From Herminiimonas sp. (lineage in GTDB: Bacteria > Pseudomonadota > Gammaproteobacteria > Burkholderiales > Burkholderiaceae_D), in contig JAQGMR010000006.1 of NCBI GenBank assembly GCA_028292265.1, positions 62,001 through 126,000 of the forward strand: a stretch of 64,000 nt of DNA, in the 5' to 3' direction. Below are positions 52,498-61,904 of this stretch, in pieces. Both the position numbers and the translations under genes were made by a program. Below the pieces are notes generated by a model. It had not been told where the DNA came from and ran no database searches. It saw only the letters and a list, made by a program, of their open reading frames with translations. Every line of letters starts with the position of its first letter. The first letter of the stretch is position 1.

Positions 52498-52584
52498 GGT
52501 AGTACTCCTTTGGTTGAACAAACAGGAACCCGAGATGTGCTGATGCGAAAGCATGCGCCGCTCCAGCGCTGAACCGGGTCGACT

Positions 52585-53280
52585 TTAGTCACCGTCTTGC
52601 AGTCGCGCCAGTACTCCGGCAACGATCCGGTCACAACGCGCGCCGTCGAAGGAAAACGCGTCGTGATGAGCAATATCGATATCGCGCGCCAGCGATTCTC
52701 GCAGCAAGCCGCGGGCCCGGAAGAATCGGGAACGCACCGTCGCCTCTGGAATGTCGAGTGAAATCGCTACCTCGCTGACATCCATCTCCTCTAGCGCACG
52801 CAATACGAAAACCGTGCGGAAAGACTCTGGTAGCTCGTCGATTTTTCGCTCCAGCAACGCGCGCGCCTGGCTGCGCATTGCGGATTCGTCGGGTTGTTCC
52901 GATCTCGATTGTTCCATGTCGATGTCCGTGTCGCCGTGCTCCAGGTCGCCGCCATGATTGATGTCCAGGATCTGCGCTCGGCGGCTTGTTGTGCGTGCTC
53001 GGGCAATCGCCTCGTTGGCCACAATCCGCGTAAGCCAGGTTGAAAGCTTCGCGTCGCCGCGATACTGGCCGATGCGGCGATACGCCAGAAGGTAGGCCTC
53101 CTGCAAAACGTCTTCCGCGTCGGCGTCGTTTTTCACAATGCTGCGCGCAGTGCGAAATAGCAGGCGGTTATGGCGACGCATCAAGAGCGCGAAGGCCTTG
53201 TGGTCCCCCAAACCGATGCGCGCCGCAAGCTCTGTATCGGACGGATCGGTCGGCGCGAATTTTGGTGCGGCAAGTGTCAT
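52585..53280 (-). CDS. ECF-type RNA polymerase sigma factor
   Basis: This 231-residue sigma factor has region 2 (LLMRRHNRLLFRTARSIVKN, DAEDVLQEAYLLAYRRI, STWLTRIVANEAIARAR) and region 4 (LPESFRTVFVLRALEEMDVS, EVAISLDIPEATVRSRFFRA). The C-terminal extension FDGARCDRIVAGVLARL is common in Burkholderiales sigma-24-like proteins. No anti-sigma gene is adjacent. It may drive the DUF4142-cupredoxin pair 88 bp downstream on the same strand. Confidence 0.93.
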   Translation of the reverse strand: MTLAAPKFAPTDPSDTELAARIGLGDHKAFALLMRRHNRLLFRTARSIVKNDADAEDVLQEAYLLAYRRIGQYRGDAKLSTWLTRIVANEAIARARTTSRRAQILDINHGGDLEHGDTDIDMEQSRSEQPDESAMRSQARALLERKIDELPESFRTVFVLRALEEMDVSEVAISLDIPEATVRSRFFRARGLLRESLARDIDIAHHDAFSFDGARCDRIVAGVLARLQDGD

Positions 53281-53470
53281 GGCATCCGTTCGAGTTCAGC
53301 TGGTCTTGTTGCATTAGACGACGCCAGTCCGCGCCGCGTTCCGGCTCTATGTCAGTTGTGGGTGAAAGCCAACGGGTTCAATATGGCGGAGCACCTGATC
53401 AGCCGACCCAGAGCGAGCTTTCGCGCCTCTGAAAAACGATGGCGGCTCTCAAGGCGAATTGCGGCCTGAT

Positions 53471-53914
53471 TCAACCGGCGGCTCCAGACGTCCGCGCCTC
53501 CAAATCTTTCAGCTTCTGGCGCAAGTTCCGCTCTTCCTCCCAGCGCTCCGATTCGTCCCGCACGATGGCGACGATGCCCGCCATGGCGCCGCCTTCCGTC
53601 CGTAGAAGTGTCACCGTGAACGCAATTGAAATAGTGCGCCCGCTTTTGTGCAGTGCGGGGACGCGGAGCAGGGACGCGCCATATTTTGTGCGGCCGGACT
53701 CCATGGTTCCATCGAAGCCGTCCCAATGGCGTTGGCGCTGGCGTTCCGGAATGATGATGTCAAGCGATTGGCCAAGCGCTTCCTGGGGTGTGTGGCCGAA
53801 GATTCGTTCGGCGGCGGCATTCCAGAACGTAATGGCGCCTTTTGCATCCGCGCCAATGATCGCGTCGCCGGCGGCGTCAACGAATGCCTGTGCATTAAAG
53901 CTGGAAGTCTCCAC
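53471..53914 (-). CDS. stand-alone PAS domain protein
   Basis: The 147-residue protein is a single PAS domain: FVDAAGDAIIGADAKGAITF, WNAAAERIFGHTPQEALGQS, then ISIAFTVTLLRTEGGAMAGI, ending in a short coiled coil (ERWEEERNLRQKLKDLEA). There is no output domain, so it probably signals by dimerisation with a partner encoded elsewhere. The ligand is unknown. Upstream of the sigma gene but not clearly in one operon. Confidence 0.88.
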   Translation of the reverse strand: METSSFNAQAFVDAAGDAIIGADAKGAITFWNAAAERIFGHTPQEALGQSLDIIIPERQRQRHWDGFDGTMESGRTKYGASLLRVPALHKSGRTISIAFTVTLLRTEGGAMAGIVAIVRDESERWEEERNLRQKLKDLEARTSGAAG

Positions 53915-54187
53915 GATGTGTCTCCGTTAGTTCGCACGGCCAAGCGTTCGAACCCCTGTGCCTGGCTTAAGCTGGGAGGGTGCCTGAGGTGATTATAGCG
54001 AGCCGATCCGGAACGGCTCCAAGGACACAGGGCGCGACGCATCTGCGGCATGTCGCCCAGAGTCTTTTCCCGGCCCTGACCCATCGACGTAAGCGAGCAG
54101 CGGAGTTGGGACACATCGACTGAGCAATGAATTAACCGAGCAATGCATTAGCCGGGCGATGCATCACCAAGGCAATGTATCAAGCTT

Positions 54188-55156
54188 TCAGTCGAAACGC
54201 CTACCACGACGAAACTGCTCGGTCGCGTCAACCAGCGCCGCCGCAATGCCTTCCTCCTGCGCCGAGTGTCCGGCGTTACCGACGATGACAAGCCGTGACT
54301 GCGGCCATGCGTCATGCAGCCGAAATGCTGTTCTTGGCGGGCACACCATGTCGTACCGGCCCTGCACAATCACGGCCGGAAGGTGGCGTATCTTTTCGAG
54401 ATTGCTGATCAACTGGTCCTCTTCCAGAAAGCCCTGGTGCAGGAAGTAGTGTGCTTCCAGGCGGCCAACGCCGAGGCTGACTGCGTCGGAGCCGAACTCG
54501 GCGATCGTCTCGGCCCTTGGCTCGAGCAGCACGCAGCTTCCTTCATATTGGCTCCACCTGCGGGCGGCTGGGACGAAGACTTCGGGGTCGTCGCTGAACA
54601 GGCGCTTCGCATAGCCGTTAAGGATGTCATCACGCTCCGCATCCGGCAAGAGTCCCACGAAGGCCGCATGTGCTTCGGGAAAGAACCAGCGCATGCCATG
54701 CAGGAACCAGTCGATCTCTTCGCGGGTACAAAGGAAGATACCGCGCAGTACGAAGCCCTGGCATCGCTCCGGAAATGCCTCCCCATACGCTAGCGCCAGC
54801 GTGGATCCCCATGAGCCACCGAACACCAGCCATTCTTCTACCTCCAGCAGGCTGCGCAGTCGTTCAATGTCCTCTACCAGTAATGGCGTCGTGTTGGCGC
54901 GCACTTCGCCATGCGGCGTCGATTTTCCCGCCCCGCGCTGGTCAAAAAGAATGATGCGGTAATGCGCGGGATCGAAGAAGCGTCGGTGCTTTGGCGACAG
55001 GCCGCCTCCCGGCCCGCCATGCAGGAACAGCACTGGCGCGCCAATCGGATTGCCGCATTCCTCCCAATACATGGTGTGGATGTTGTCCAGCTTCAGCAAG
55101 CCATGGCGATACGGCTCGAGAGGCGGAAACAGGCGCGGGCTGTCGACAGCGTTCAT
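54188..55156 (-). CDS. pip: proline iminopeptidase (peptidase family S33)
   Basis: About 322 residues with the S33 signatures: LFLHGGPGGGLSPKHRRFFD, DQRGAGKSTPH and the nucleophile elbow FGGSWGSTLALAYGEAFPE (Ser115). The acid region is QGRYDMVCPP and the histidine is in GNAGHSAQE. The enzyme removes N-terminal proline from peptides in the cytoplasm. The start is ATG 55156, with ATG 55165 an alternative; both lie just after the tautomerase stop (55170), implying one operon. Confidence 0.93.
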   Translation of the reverse strand: MNAVDSPRLFPPLEPYRHGLLKLDNIHTMYWEECGNPIGAPVLFLHGGPGGGLSPKHRRFFDPAHYRIILFDQRGAGKSTPHGEVRANTTPLLVEDIERLRSLLEVEEWLVFGGSWGSTLALAYGEAFPERCQGFVLRGIFLCTREEIDWFLHGMRWFFPEAHAAFVGLLPDAERDDILNGYAKRLFSDDPEVFVPAARRWSQYEGSCVLLEPRAETIAEFGSDAVSLGVGRLEAHYFLHQGFLEEDQLISNLEKIRHLPAVIVQGRYDMVCPPRTAFRLHDAWPQSRLVIVGNAGHSAQEEGIAAALVDATEQFRRGRRFD

Positions 55157-55169
55157 GGCGTTCATGACT

Positions 55170-55559
55170 TCAATGGTGATAGCGATATTCTTGCGTAAAT
55201 CCACCGAAGCCGTATGAGGTGGCACGCACGTCCTCTATGTGGATGTAGCTTTCCTCATGCAGGTTGCCAAGCAGGCTGGCGAAGCCTTCGAAGGCCGCCT
55301 TGATGTAGCGCGCCTTTTCGTCTTTCGTATTCGTCTCATCCGTAATCTTGATGTCGAAGTAAAAGCTGTTCTTGCCCTGAACCGAAAGCGGCTTGCCGCC
55401 GACTATCCAGCAATCGTGCTCGACGAAATCGATCACGATCGCGGTAACCTCCGGCTTTTTCTGCAAGATCCCTGTCGTCAGGTCCAGCAACAGTGTGGTG
55501 ATTTTTTGGATCAATTCCGGCGATTTCCTGGCGCTGACCTTCACGTTCAATATGGGCAT
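55170..55559 (-). CDS. tautomerase family protein (4-oxalocrotonate tautomerase-like)
   Basis: ATG 55559 with GGAGG upstream places Pro2 as the future N-terminal catalytic proline (MPILNVKVSA). The 129-residue protein contains two half-repeats, SPELIQKITTLLLDLTTGIL and an extended second part (EKARYIKAAFEGFASLLG), so it is a long member of the family. Such enzymes catalyse keto-enol tautomerisation. It is followed by the proline iminopeptidase gene. Confidence 0.85.
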   Translation of the reverse strand: MPILNVKVSARKSPELIQKITTLLLDLTTGILQKKPEVTAIVIDFVEHDCWIVGGKPLSVQGKNSFYFDIKITDETNTKDEKARYIKAAFEGFASLLGNLHEESYIHIEDVRATSYGFGGFTQEYRYHH

Positions 55560-55675
55560 CTGAGCCTCCAGCGAGTTAACTGTGCGACGATTGGACAAAA
55601 TATTCCGTAGTCCATCCTTTATACTCGATTGAGGTTTCAGCAGGTCATCCCAACCCAACAAGATACGGAGGACGC

Positions 55676-55960
55676 ATGGAGCGCAAGGAATTCATGGAGA
55701 CACTCGCCCGCGAGGGCTTCCCGGAGGCGGTGGAAGTCGTAAAGGACAGTGCGGGATTTGCACCCGAGCATACGCATCCTTTCGAAGCCAAGGCCCTTAT
55801 CCTGGCAGGAGACATGCGAATCCTTGTCGGCGACATGGAGCGTGTCTACCAGATTGGCGACATCTTCCATCTTCAAGCCGGCGTGGTCCACGCCGAGCAT
55901 TATGGCGAACATGGCGTAACCTACCTGGTCGGCCGCAAGGCGCATGCATCGGTCTCATGA
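55676..55960 (+). CDS. small cupin-domain protein
   Basis: This 94-residue single-domain cupin has FAPEHTHPFEAKALILAGDM (motif 1, His pair and Glu) and IGDIFHLQAGVVHAEHYGEH (motif 2). The metal-binding histidines are in place. It is probably a small sensor or isomerase-like protein. It is divergent from the tautomerase gene and precedes the aldolase gene by about 100 bp. Confidence 0.88.
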   Translation: MERKEFMETLAREGFPEAVEVVKDSAGFAPEHTHPFEAKALILAGDMRILVGDMERVYQIGDIFHLQAGVVHAEHYGEHGVTYLVGRKAHASVS

Positions 55961-56062
55961 ACACCGTGCAGCCTTGCGGCGCACACGCGAATTTTTTACC
56001 CATAAACTACCCGACCTGTAACGCGACCTGTATTCGCGTTTGACAACCACAACCAGCGAACA

Positions 56063-57001
56063 ATGAACCAGCTTACTACCGACGCCAAAGGCGTATTCGT
56101 CATCGCCGTCACGCCTTTCAACGATGCAGGCGAACTCGACCTGCCCAGCACCGATCACATGGTTGACTTCTATCTTGAGCGTGGCGCAACTGGCCTGACC
56201 ATCCTCGGCATTTTGGGGGAGGCAACCAAGCTCACGGCAGAAGAATCGCGCATCTTCGTCAAGCGGGTATTGGCACGGGTCGGGGGGCGGGTACCGGTGG
56301 TGGTAGGTGCGTCGGCACCGGGTTTTGCACCCATGGGCGAACTGAGCGAGAGCGTCATGCAGATGGGCGCCTCGGGCGTTATGGTTGCTCCCGCCTCTTC
56401 AGTGCGCACCGACGATCAGATCGTCGCCTATTTCTCGATGGTGAACGAGACACTCGGCGGGAAGGTGCCGTGGGTATTGCAGGACCATCCGGTCTCGACC
56501 GGCGTACAAATGTCGGCGTCCGTTATCCTCAATATTCTGGCGAGTTCGCCGCAATGCGTCATGCTCAAGCATGAAGATTCTCCGGGCCTCGCAAAGCTTA
56601 CAGCCGTCCGTGCAGCCAGTGCGCGAGGTGAAGCGCGACGCGTATCGATCCTCACCGGCAACGGCGGTGGGCTGTTCCTGCCAGAGGAACTGACTCGCGG
56701 TGCAGACGGCGCCATGACGGGCTTTGCCTATCCCGAAATGATGGTCGACGTTTGTCGGGCGCATGCTTCCGGCGACGTTGAATTGGCCCACGATATATTC
56801 GACGCCTATTTGCCGCTGGCCCGCTACGAGCAGCAGAACGGCATCGGTCTGGCCGTTCGCAAATACATCATGGCGCAGCGCGGCATTATCGCCTCCGCCG
56901 CTCTGCGAAAGCCCGGTCCGAAACTTTCGGCATTGGACATTGCCGACATCGAGCGGCTTGTTCGTCGGCAGGAGCGTCGGCTAAAAGAGATCCAGTCATA
57001 A
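56063..57001 (+). CDS. DapA/NAL-superfamily class I aldolase (non-canonical)
   Basis: The 312-residue protein has the family TIM-barrel motifs: FVIAVTPFNDAGELDLPS, GATGLTILGILGEATKLTAE and CVMLKHEDSPG with the Schiff-base lysine. The position of the usual YNxP tyrosine reads LQDHPVSTGV, so Tyr is replaced by Gln. That argues against a true lysine-pathway DapA and for another lyase or hydratase of this superfamily. It is about 700 bp upstream of the oxalate/formate antiporter. Confidence 0.88.
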   Translation: MNQLTTDAKGVFVIAVTPFNDAGELDLPSTDHMVDFYLERGATGLTILGILGEATKLTAEESRIFVKRVLARVGGRVPVVVGASAPGFAPMGELSESVMQMGASGVMVAPASSVRTDDQIVAYFSMVNETLGGKVPWVLQDHPVSTGVQMSASVILNILASSPQCVMLKHEDSPGLAKLTAVRAASARGEARRVSILTGNGGGLFLPEELTRGADGAMTGFAYPEMMVDVCRAHASGDVELAHDIFDAYLPLARYEQQNGIGLAVRKYIMAQRGIIASAALRKPGPKLSALDIADIERLVRRQERRLKEIQS

Positions 57002-57696
57002 GCCCCTGTCGCTCACACTGATGCGACGTGCGGCGAATCGTCGTTCGCTTGAACGGAAATATCGCCGCCGTGGGGATACCCGTCCATCGAGGTGCGGCTT
57101 GCACGTCGTGGGGAGGTACCCGCCCATCCGGGCGCGGCTTGCACGCATCGGTGCTCCTTTGCCCTCGGTCGACAATGGCACTCTGCAACGCATAAGGTCT
57201 GCGTGGCCACTCCCCGCCAGCACTGAAGCCAGCCGTGCGATATTCGGAAAATTGACCTTCGTCAAGGAAAATCCGGAGGCCGGATGCCTATGATGGACAA
57301 AACGGCGACCAAACGCCGACAAAGGAGACAAGACATGACAACACGCCAGCAGGTTCTGCTGCGTAGTTCGGCCGTTCCCGGCCATGGAACCGATCATTAT
57401 TTGCGCGACGGTCCCTCCACAGCACCCCGCACTATTTCACCTGACCGTTCGACCTCTCGAGAATAGATCCGAGGGACGCCTGCGTCTGCCTTGCACACCA
57501 AATCCGCCATCAACAAGCGATCTCGCTATTCATGAAGTCGCGGAAATTAATCTACCGGTACGCCGTCGAGATCAAAGCCTGGTAGCTCACAAGGCTGTGC
57601 ACACAAGCCAGGCAGCGGGCCAATCATGTGCAATACAAATAGATAAACGATGGAACGCAGCTGAGACAATCCATCACACCCCGAGAAAGAGAGACC
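57002..57696. other. intergenic region with an imperfect 37-bp direct repeat
   Basis: The main feature is two imperfect direct copies of about 35-37 bp (57071-57105 and 57109-57145), each beginning TGGGGA and ending GCGGCTTGCACG. At 57335 a 43-codon frame follows AAAGGAG at good spacing, but the peptide resembles nothing. The rest holds the antiporter promoter. Confidence 0.55.
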
Positions 57697-58971
57697 ATGA
57701 GCACAGTCGCACTTGAAGTCCCGGTTCACAAAGCGGTAAACCGCTGGCTACAGCTATTTGCCGGAATCGTCTGCATGGCGATGATTGCAAACCTGCAGTA
57801 TGGGTGGACTTTGTTTGTTCAGCCGATGGATGACAAATACCATTGGGGCCGCGCCGCCATCCAGGTAGCGTTTACCATCTTCGTCCTCACGGAAACATGG
57901 CTGGTACCGATCGAAGGCTATCTGGTTGACAAATTCGGTCCACGTCCCGTGGTCATGTGGGGCGGCATTTTGGTCGGAATAGCGTGGGTCATCAATTCCA
58001 TGGCGGCGTCATTGCCGGTGCTTTATCTGGGTGCGGCAATAGGTGGTATCGGCGCGGGCGCCGTGTATGGAACTTGCGTAGGCAATGCGCTCAAATGGTT
58101 TCCGGATCGCCGCGGACTCGCAGCGGGCCTCACTGCCGCCGGCTTCGGTATGGGCTCTGCTCTCACGATCATCCCGATCCAGGCGATCATTCATTCGTCC
58201 GGATACCAGGCGGCATTCTTGTATTTCGGTATTGGCCAGGGCGTGATCGTGTTCCTGGTGTCGTTCATGCTGCTCGCTCCGAAGAAATCGGACGTGCCGC
58301 AAAAGTCAGCCGTGATTCAGTCCAACCGCGACTTCACGTGGCGGGAAATGATCAAGACGCCGACATTCTGGGTGATGTACGCGATGTTCGTCATGATGGC
58401 GGCTGGCGGCCTGATGGCAACGGCGCAGCTTGGCCCAATTGCCAAGGACTTCAAGATCGGCAACATGCCGGTTTCGATCCTCGGCCTGACGCTTCCCGCC
58501 CTGACGTTTGCATTATCGATCGACCGTGTGCTTAACGGCGTTACACGGCCATTCTTTGGCTGGGTATCGGATCATATCGGTCGCGAGAACACCATGTTCA
58601 TCGCCTTCGGCATTGAAGCGGTTGGCATTGTGATGCTGAGCAAATTTGGCCATGACCCGGTGTTGTTTGTGATCCTGACCGGACTGGTGTTCTTTGCGTG
58701 GGGGGAAATCTACAGTCTCTTTCCCTCAACCTGCGGCGATTCCTTTGGCTCAAAGTACGCGGCAACAAACGCCGGCCTTCTGTACACGGCGAAGGGCACC
58801 GCATCGCTCCTGGTACCGTTCACAAGCGTGATAACGGCAACCACCGGAAGCTGGGAAGCGGTGTTTTACCTTGCGGCGGCGCTGAATGCAATTGCGGCTG
58901 TCATGGCGCTTGCGGTGTTGAAGCCCATGCGCATCAGGCTGGCGCTTCAGAAGTGGTCGGGCGGGTCCTGA
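57697..58971 (+). CDS. oxlT: oxalate/formate antiporter (OFA family MFS)
   Basis: The 424-residue MFS transporter has 12 predicted helices and OxlT-type segments: NLQYGWTLFVQPMDDKYHWG, GPRPVVMWGGILVGIAWVIN, GAGAVYGTCVGNALKWFPDR, GLAAGLTAAGFGMGSALTII and LYTAKGTASLLVPFTSVITA. In Oxalobacter OxlT exchanges oxalate for formate across the inner membrane. GAAAGAGAGA lies before the ATG. No oxalyl-CoA decarboxylase or formyl-CoA transferase gene is in view, so the physiological substrate is inferred by family. Confidence 0.92.
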   Translation: MSTVALEVPVHKAVNRWLQLFAGIVCMAMIANLQYGWTLFVQPMDDKYHWGRAAIQVAFTIFVLTETWLVPIEGYLVDKFGPRPVVMWGGILVGIAWVINSMAASLPVLYLGAAIGGIGAGAVYGTCVGNALKWFPDRRGLAAGLTAAGFGMGSALTIIPIQAIIHSSGYQAAFLYFGIGQGVIVFLVSFMLLAPKKSDVPQKSAVIQSNRDFTWREMIKTPTFWVMYAMFVMMAAGGLMATAQLGPIAKDFKIGNMPVSILGLTLPALTFALSIDRVLNGVTRPFFGWVSDHIGRENTMFIAFGIEAVGIVMLSKFGHDPVLFVILTGLVFFAWGEIYSLFPSTCGDSFGSKYAATNAGLLYTAKGTASLLVPFTSVITATTGSWEAVFYLAAALNAIAAVMALAVLKPMRIRLALQKWSGGS

Positions 58972-59220
58972 TGTGTCCGGATCGCGCTCAAACAAGAGAT
59001 GGGCGAGGTGAAGTGACCGCTTGAAGTTTGAAACATGTGGTTCGCTGCGCCGGTAAGGGCTGTGTTCTGTATTGCACAGAACTCAGCCCTTTTCAATTCA
59101 GCTTGGTCCGGGCTGTGCCACGGGCCATAAGCCTCGTGGCGGCGTCAACGGGCGGGATCGTGGGCATGGCAGCCGCATGCGAACCACGCCGTTCCAGGCA
59201 GGGATTGCTGCCATTACCCG

Positions 59221-59601
59221 CTAGCCAGCACCTCTGGAGGACGGCCCTTGCGGAGGCCGGTCGGCCTGCGCCACAAGTGAGTTGCCGAGCTCCCGTGCCG
59301 CGTCACGCGGCAGGAGGTAGTGCAGCCAACCATAGCGCGGGTCGCGGAGATGGAGAACGCTATTGCCCGGCATGATCTCTGGCTCGGTCAACCAGCACGG
59401 GTCTGGCTCCGCTACAACACGCCGTCCAGGCTGCCAGGTCTTCTCGTGCGGGGGTGCCATGCTCGCCCGAAAATCACCGAGGTTACGCAGCATGTCGTCG
59501 ATCTGGGCAGAATTGAGGCGCAGCGCGACAGGGGGATCTGTAGGCAGGGTCAAGGTAACAGCCTGCCCGTCCTTGTCGAGAAGCCATTGCAGTCGGTTCA
59601 T
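59221..59601 (-). CDS. hypothetical protein
   Basis: ATG 59601 with GGAGG upstream gives 126 residues: MNRLQWLLDKDGQAVTLTLP, then VALRLNSAQIDDMLRNLGDF and a C-terminal region with WLTEPEIMPGNSVLHLRDPR. No signal peptide, no cysteine cluster. It looks like a small soluble beta/alpha protein of a family I do not recognise. Confidence 0.7.
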   Translation of the reverse strand: MNRLQWLLDKDGQAVTLTLPTDPPVALRLNSAQIDDMLRNLGDFRASMAPPHEKTWQPGRRVVAEPDPCWLTEPEIMPGNSVLHLRDPRYGWLHYLLPRDAARELGNSLVAQADRPPQGPSSRGAG

Positions 59602-60037
59602 GCCTTCCTCCAATAGGTCACTTAGTTGGTGACATCGATTTCCGGAAAACGTGCCCAGATGTGGAAGCCGCATCTGGAATGTGCAAAGGATAGTCACTCC
59701 ATTTTCCCGCACATGACAAATTTGGGAAGCCTGCACGAATTTGGCGCGGGCTTTACGACATTTTCAACGGTCCGCAGGTCGAAAACAGGGTGGCCCGTAA
59801 CTTGCATTATCGATTGTGCGATTAGTTCTTGATGTCTCCTCTACTCTACCAAGGGTGGATTAAGCCCGCCGACCTTCATGTCAGCGGGCTTTTTTTATAC
59901 GGTCATCGCAAAACGTGCACAGGCCGACTGGCGGTTTTCCCCCGATCATCAACCGGAAAGTACGCCACGGGGAGATCCTTGGCAGCAATGGGCGCCGGTA
60001 CAGGTACCATGTGCATTCAACTTTAGGAGTTCCCCGA
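59602..60037. other. intergenic region with an orphan terminator
   Basis: About 435 bp without a supported gene. It contains a plus-strand intrinsic terminator (59862-59896) that belongs to no visible gene, so a short non-coding transcript may end there. Confidence 0.5.
59862..59896 (+). terminator. orphan intrinsic terminator
   Basis: An 8-bp stem (aagcccgc/gcgggctt) with a 14-nt loop is followed by a long T-run. No plus-strand gene ends within 800 bp upstream. Confidence 0.85.
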
Positions 60038-60361
60038 ATGGCTGAATGGAATACGCTTTTTGCTGGCGAAAAAGATGGACGTCTAATCAAGTTGGAACAA
60101 TATTATGAAGGCAACAGCCTGCGACTAACGGCAACCGCCATTGGCAGTGCCGCCAACGACGCTTCGGTGAGGACGGTTCCCGCCAAGGCGGCCAACGCAG
60201 ACGCCGATACCGAAGCCAAGCTCGAAATCCATGCGGTGGATGCCGTCCAGCTCGAAAAGCGCCTTGTTTCGGAAGCGGGATTTTCGGAAACTGCGGCAAG
60301 GGAGATTGCAAAGCTCGGGCATGCGGGATCAGCCTCTGTGCCGCCGCAGGAAAAGGCCTGA
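60038..60361 (+). CDS. hypothetical protein
   Basis: ATG 60038 with AGGAG eight bases upstream gives 107 residues. The N-terminus MAEWNTLFAGEKDGRLIKLE is soluble and the middle is Ala/Asp-rich (AKAANADADTEAKLE). The C-terminal VQLEKRLVSEAGFSETAARE may form a small helical hairpin. No family recognised. Confidence 0.65.
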   Translation: MAEWNTLFAGEKDGRLIKLEQYYEGNSLRLTATAIGSAANDASVRTVPAKAANADADTEAKLEIHAVDAVQLEKRLVSEAGFSETAAREIAKLGHAGSASVPPQEKA

Positions 60362-60562
60362 CGCGGGCCGTCCGCAAATAAACCGACGCATTCTGGCTTG
60401 GGGCGGCCGATCAACTTCCCTGCGCTGAATATACGCCGTCAGCGCAAGCGAAACATCCTGCAACTGTCGGCAGTACCAACCTTGGTTGCGGGGGCTAGCT
60501 TGCGCACCGAGATATAAGACAAAATGGACCGTCGGATTAACGAGCGTGGTGGAGAAACACCG

Positions 60563-61765
60563 CTACGGCGTTCCGGAAAACCGGCTGGAGACCAATGCCG
60601 GCGGCGGGCGCGTTGTTAACCTCGCCATGGTGCCGCGTATTCTTTTTGCGAGCCGGTTTGCGAGCACCTTGGAAGAGGCGAGGAAGTTGGATACATCAAG
60701 GAGCATCAGGCGCGCCTGCCTCCCGCGCAGACCGGACCCTCGCACTGCATGTCGCCACATGGGCGGACGATAGAAAGGGTGGTAGTAGGTATCCGCAGCG
60801 CCTGCCAGCAACAGCCTCGGCGGCTCTCGCGGGGACGCCTGTGGCCACTTGTCGAGATCGTGCTTTCGGAGACACTGCTCGACGAAGTTAAGGCCGCACC
60901 AGGTCGACGCGGAGAGACTGCGCCAAAACCGCGGGTTGGACTCAAAAAGGAACACCGCGCCGGTTTCCGCTTCAATCCGTGCATCGACATTCATTACGCC
61001 GTCATAATCTGTCGCCGTCGCAATGCGGTGCGCAACCTCCTGCAAATAATCGTCCGCAAAGAAGCGAATTGGGGAGCCATCATGAAGATAGTCGTCCCGC
61101 CTCTGGACGGAAATTGCCGTGACGCGTCCGTGGCTCGCGTGGAAATTGAGGCCAACGTCGGTTCCGGCGACATAGCGCTGTGCAATTAGTGGCGCATACC
61201 GGTAAGTGCTGTTGTCCCTGATGACGTCGTTGTATTCGTCCTCGCTGCCGATAATATAGGCGCCCCGTGAAGAGTCCTCCATGGTCGGCTTCACGACAAA
61301 TGGCACCCCCAGGCGCGCTGCTACAGTGGGAAAGTGCAGCGCATGTTTGTCACCGACATAAATCGTTTCCGGGGTCCGCAAGCCAAGATCCTGGCAAAGA
61401 CGTTTGAAGTCCCACTTGTCTTCGAGCCGGTCCAGGGCCGAATCTGCTGGGCAGGCGACAACGGGCATTTTTAGCAGGGGACGGACCCGATTGATCATTC
61501 TCGATGCCGCGCAATCGGCTGGAATAACGATGAGGTCCTGGTACCGGCCTGCATACCTGTTTGCCATGGCGACGAATTCCGTGTCTTCCTCTCCGGTAAA
61601 GTCAATTTCTTCGTAGTCTGCGCAAAGTATGGAATGTCGCAGGTAGCGCGTGCCGTGGCTGCACACGGCGATTATCCGGCAGTCGGTATAGGTGCGAGCC
61701 GCCAACATGACCTGCGCCAGGAGCGGCTTTGAGGACCCGACTACGAGGAAATTAGTTGCCATCAA
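60563..61765 (-). CDS. ATP-grasp domain protein
   Basis: The 400-residue protein has an N-terminal Rossmann-like lobe (NFLVVGSSKPLLAQVML), then the ATP-grasp core: DKWDFKRLCQDLGLRTPETI, VPFVVKPTMEDSSRGAYIIG, QRYVAGTDVGLNFHASHG and the metal site VFLFESNPRFWRS. It resembles carbamoyl-phosphate-synthase-like ATP-grasp proteins found in polysaccharide clusters. It lies downstream of the GNAT gene on the same strand. It probably ligates an amino acid or similar group to a sugar or lipid. Confidence 0.88.
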   Translation of the reverse strand: MMATNFLVVGSSKPLLAQVMLAARTYTDCRIIAVCSHGTRYLRHSILCADYEEIDFTGEEDTEFVAMANRYAGRYQDLIVIPADCAASRMINRVRPLLKMPVVACPADSALDRLEDKWDFKRLCQDLGLRTPETIYVGDKHALHFPTVAARLGVPFVVKPTMEDSSRGAYIIGSEDEYNDVIRDNSTYRYAPLIAQRYVAGTDVGLNFHASHGRVTAISVQRRDDYLHDGSPIRFFADDYLQEVAHRIATATDYDGVMNVDARIEAETGAVFLFESNPRFWRSLSASTWCGLNFVEQCLRKHDLDKWPQASPREPPRLLLAGAADTYYHPFYRPPMWRHAVRGSGLRGRQARLMLLDVSNFLASSKVLANRLAKRIRGTMARLTTRPPPALVSSRFSGTP

Positions 61766-61904
61766 CGTTGCCGTGAAAGTGACACTTCAGTAATCGCCTT
61801 GAAAGGGTGAATTGCCTGCTTCCTGCAGGTGAAGCTCTGCGAAAGCGGCCGCATCACCACTGGCCGCCACAGCGCAGCCGCAGTTGGCTTGCACCACTGC
61901 GTGC

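Noticed and set aside
57335..57466. 43-codon frame with a good Shine-Dalgarno upstream of the antiporter gene
   Set aside because: The peptide has no recognisable features and could be a remnant of a gene start; not called as a gene.
59028..59375. Plus-strand frame overlapping the hypothetical gene at 59221-59601
   Set aside because: No ribosome binding site; the minus-strand gene has GGAGG and a more protein-like sequence.
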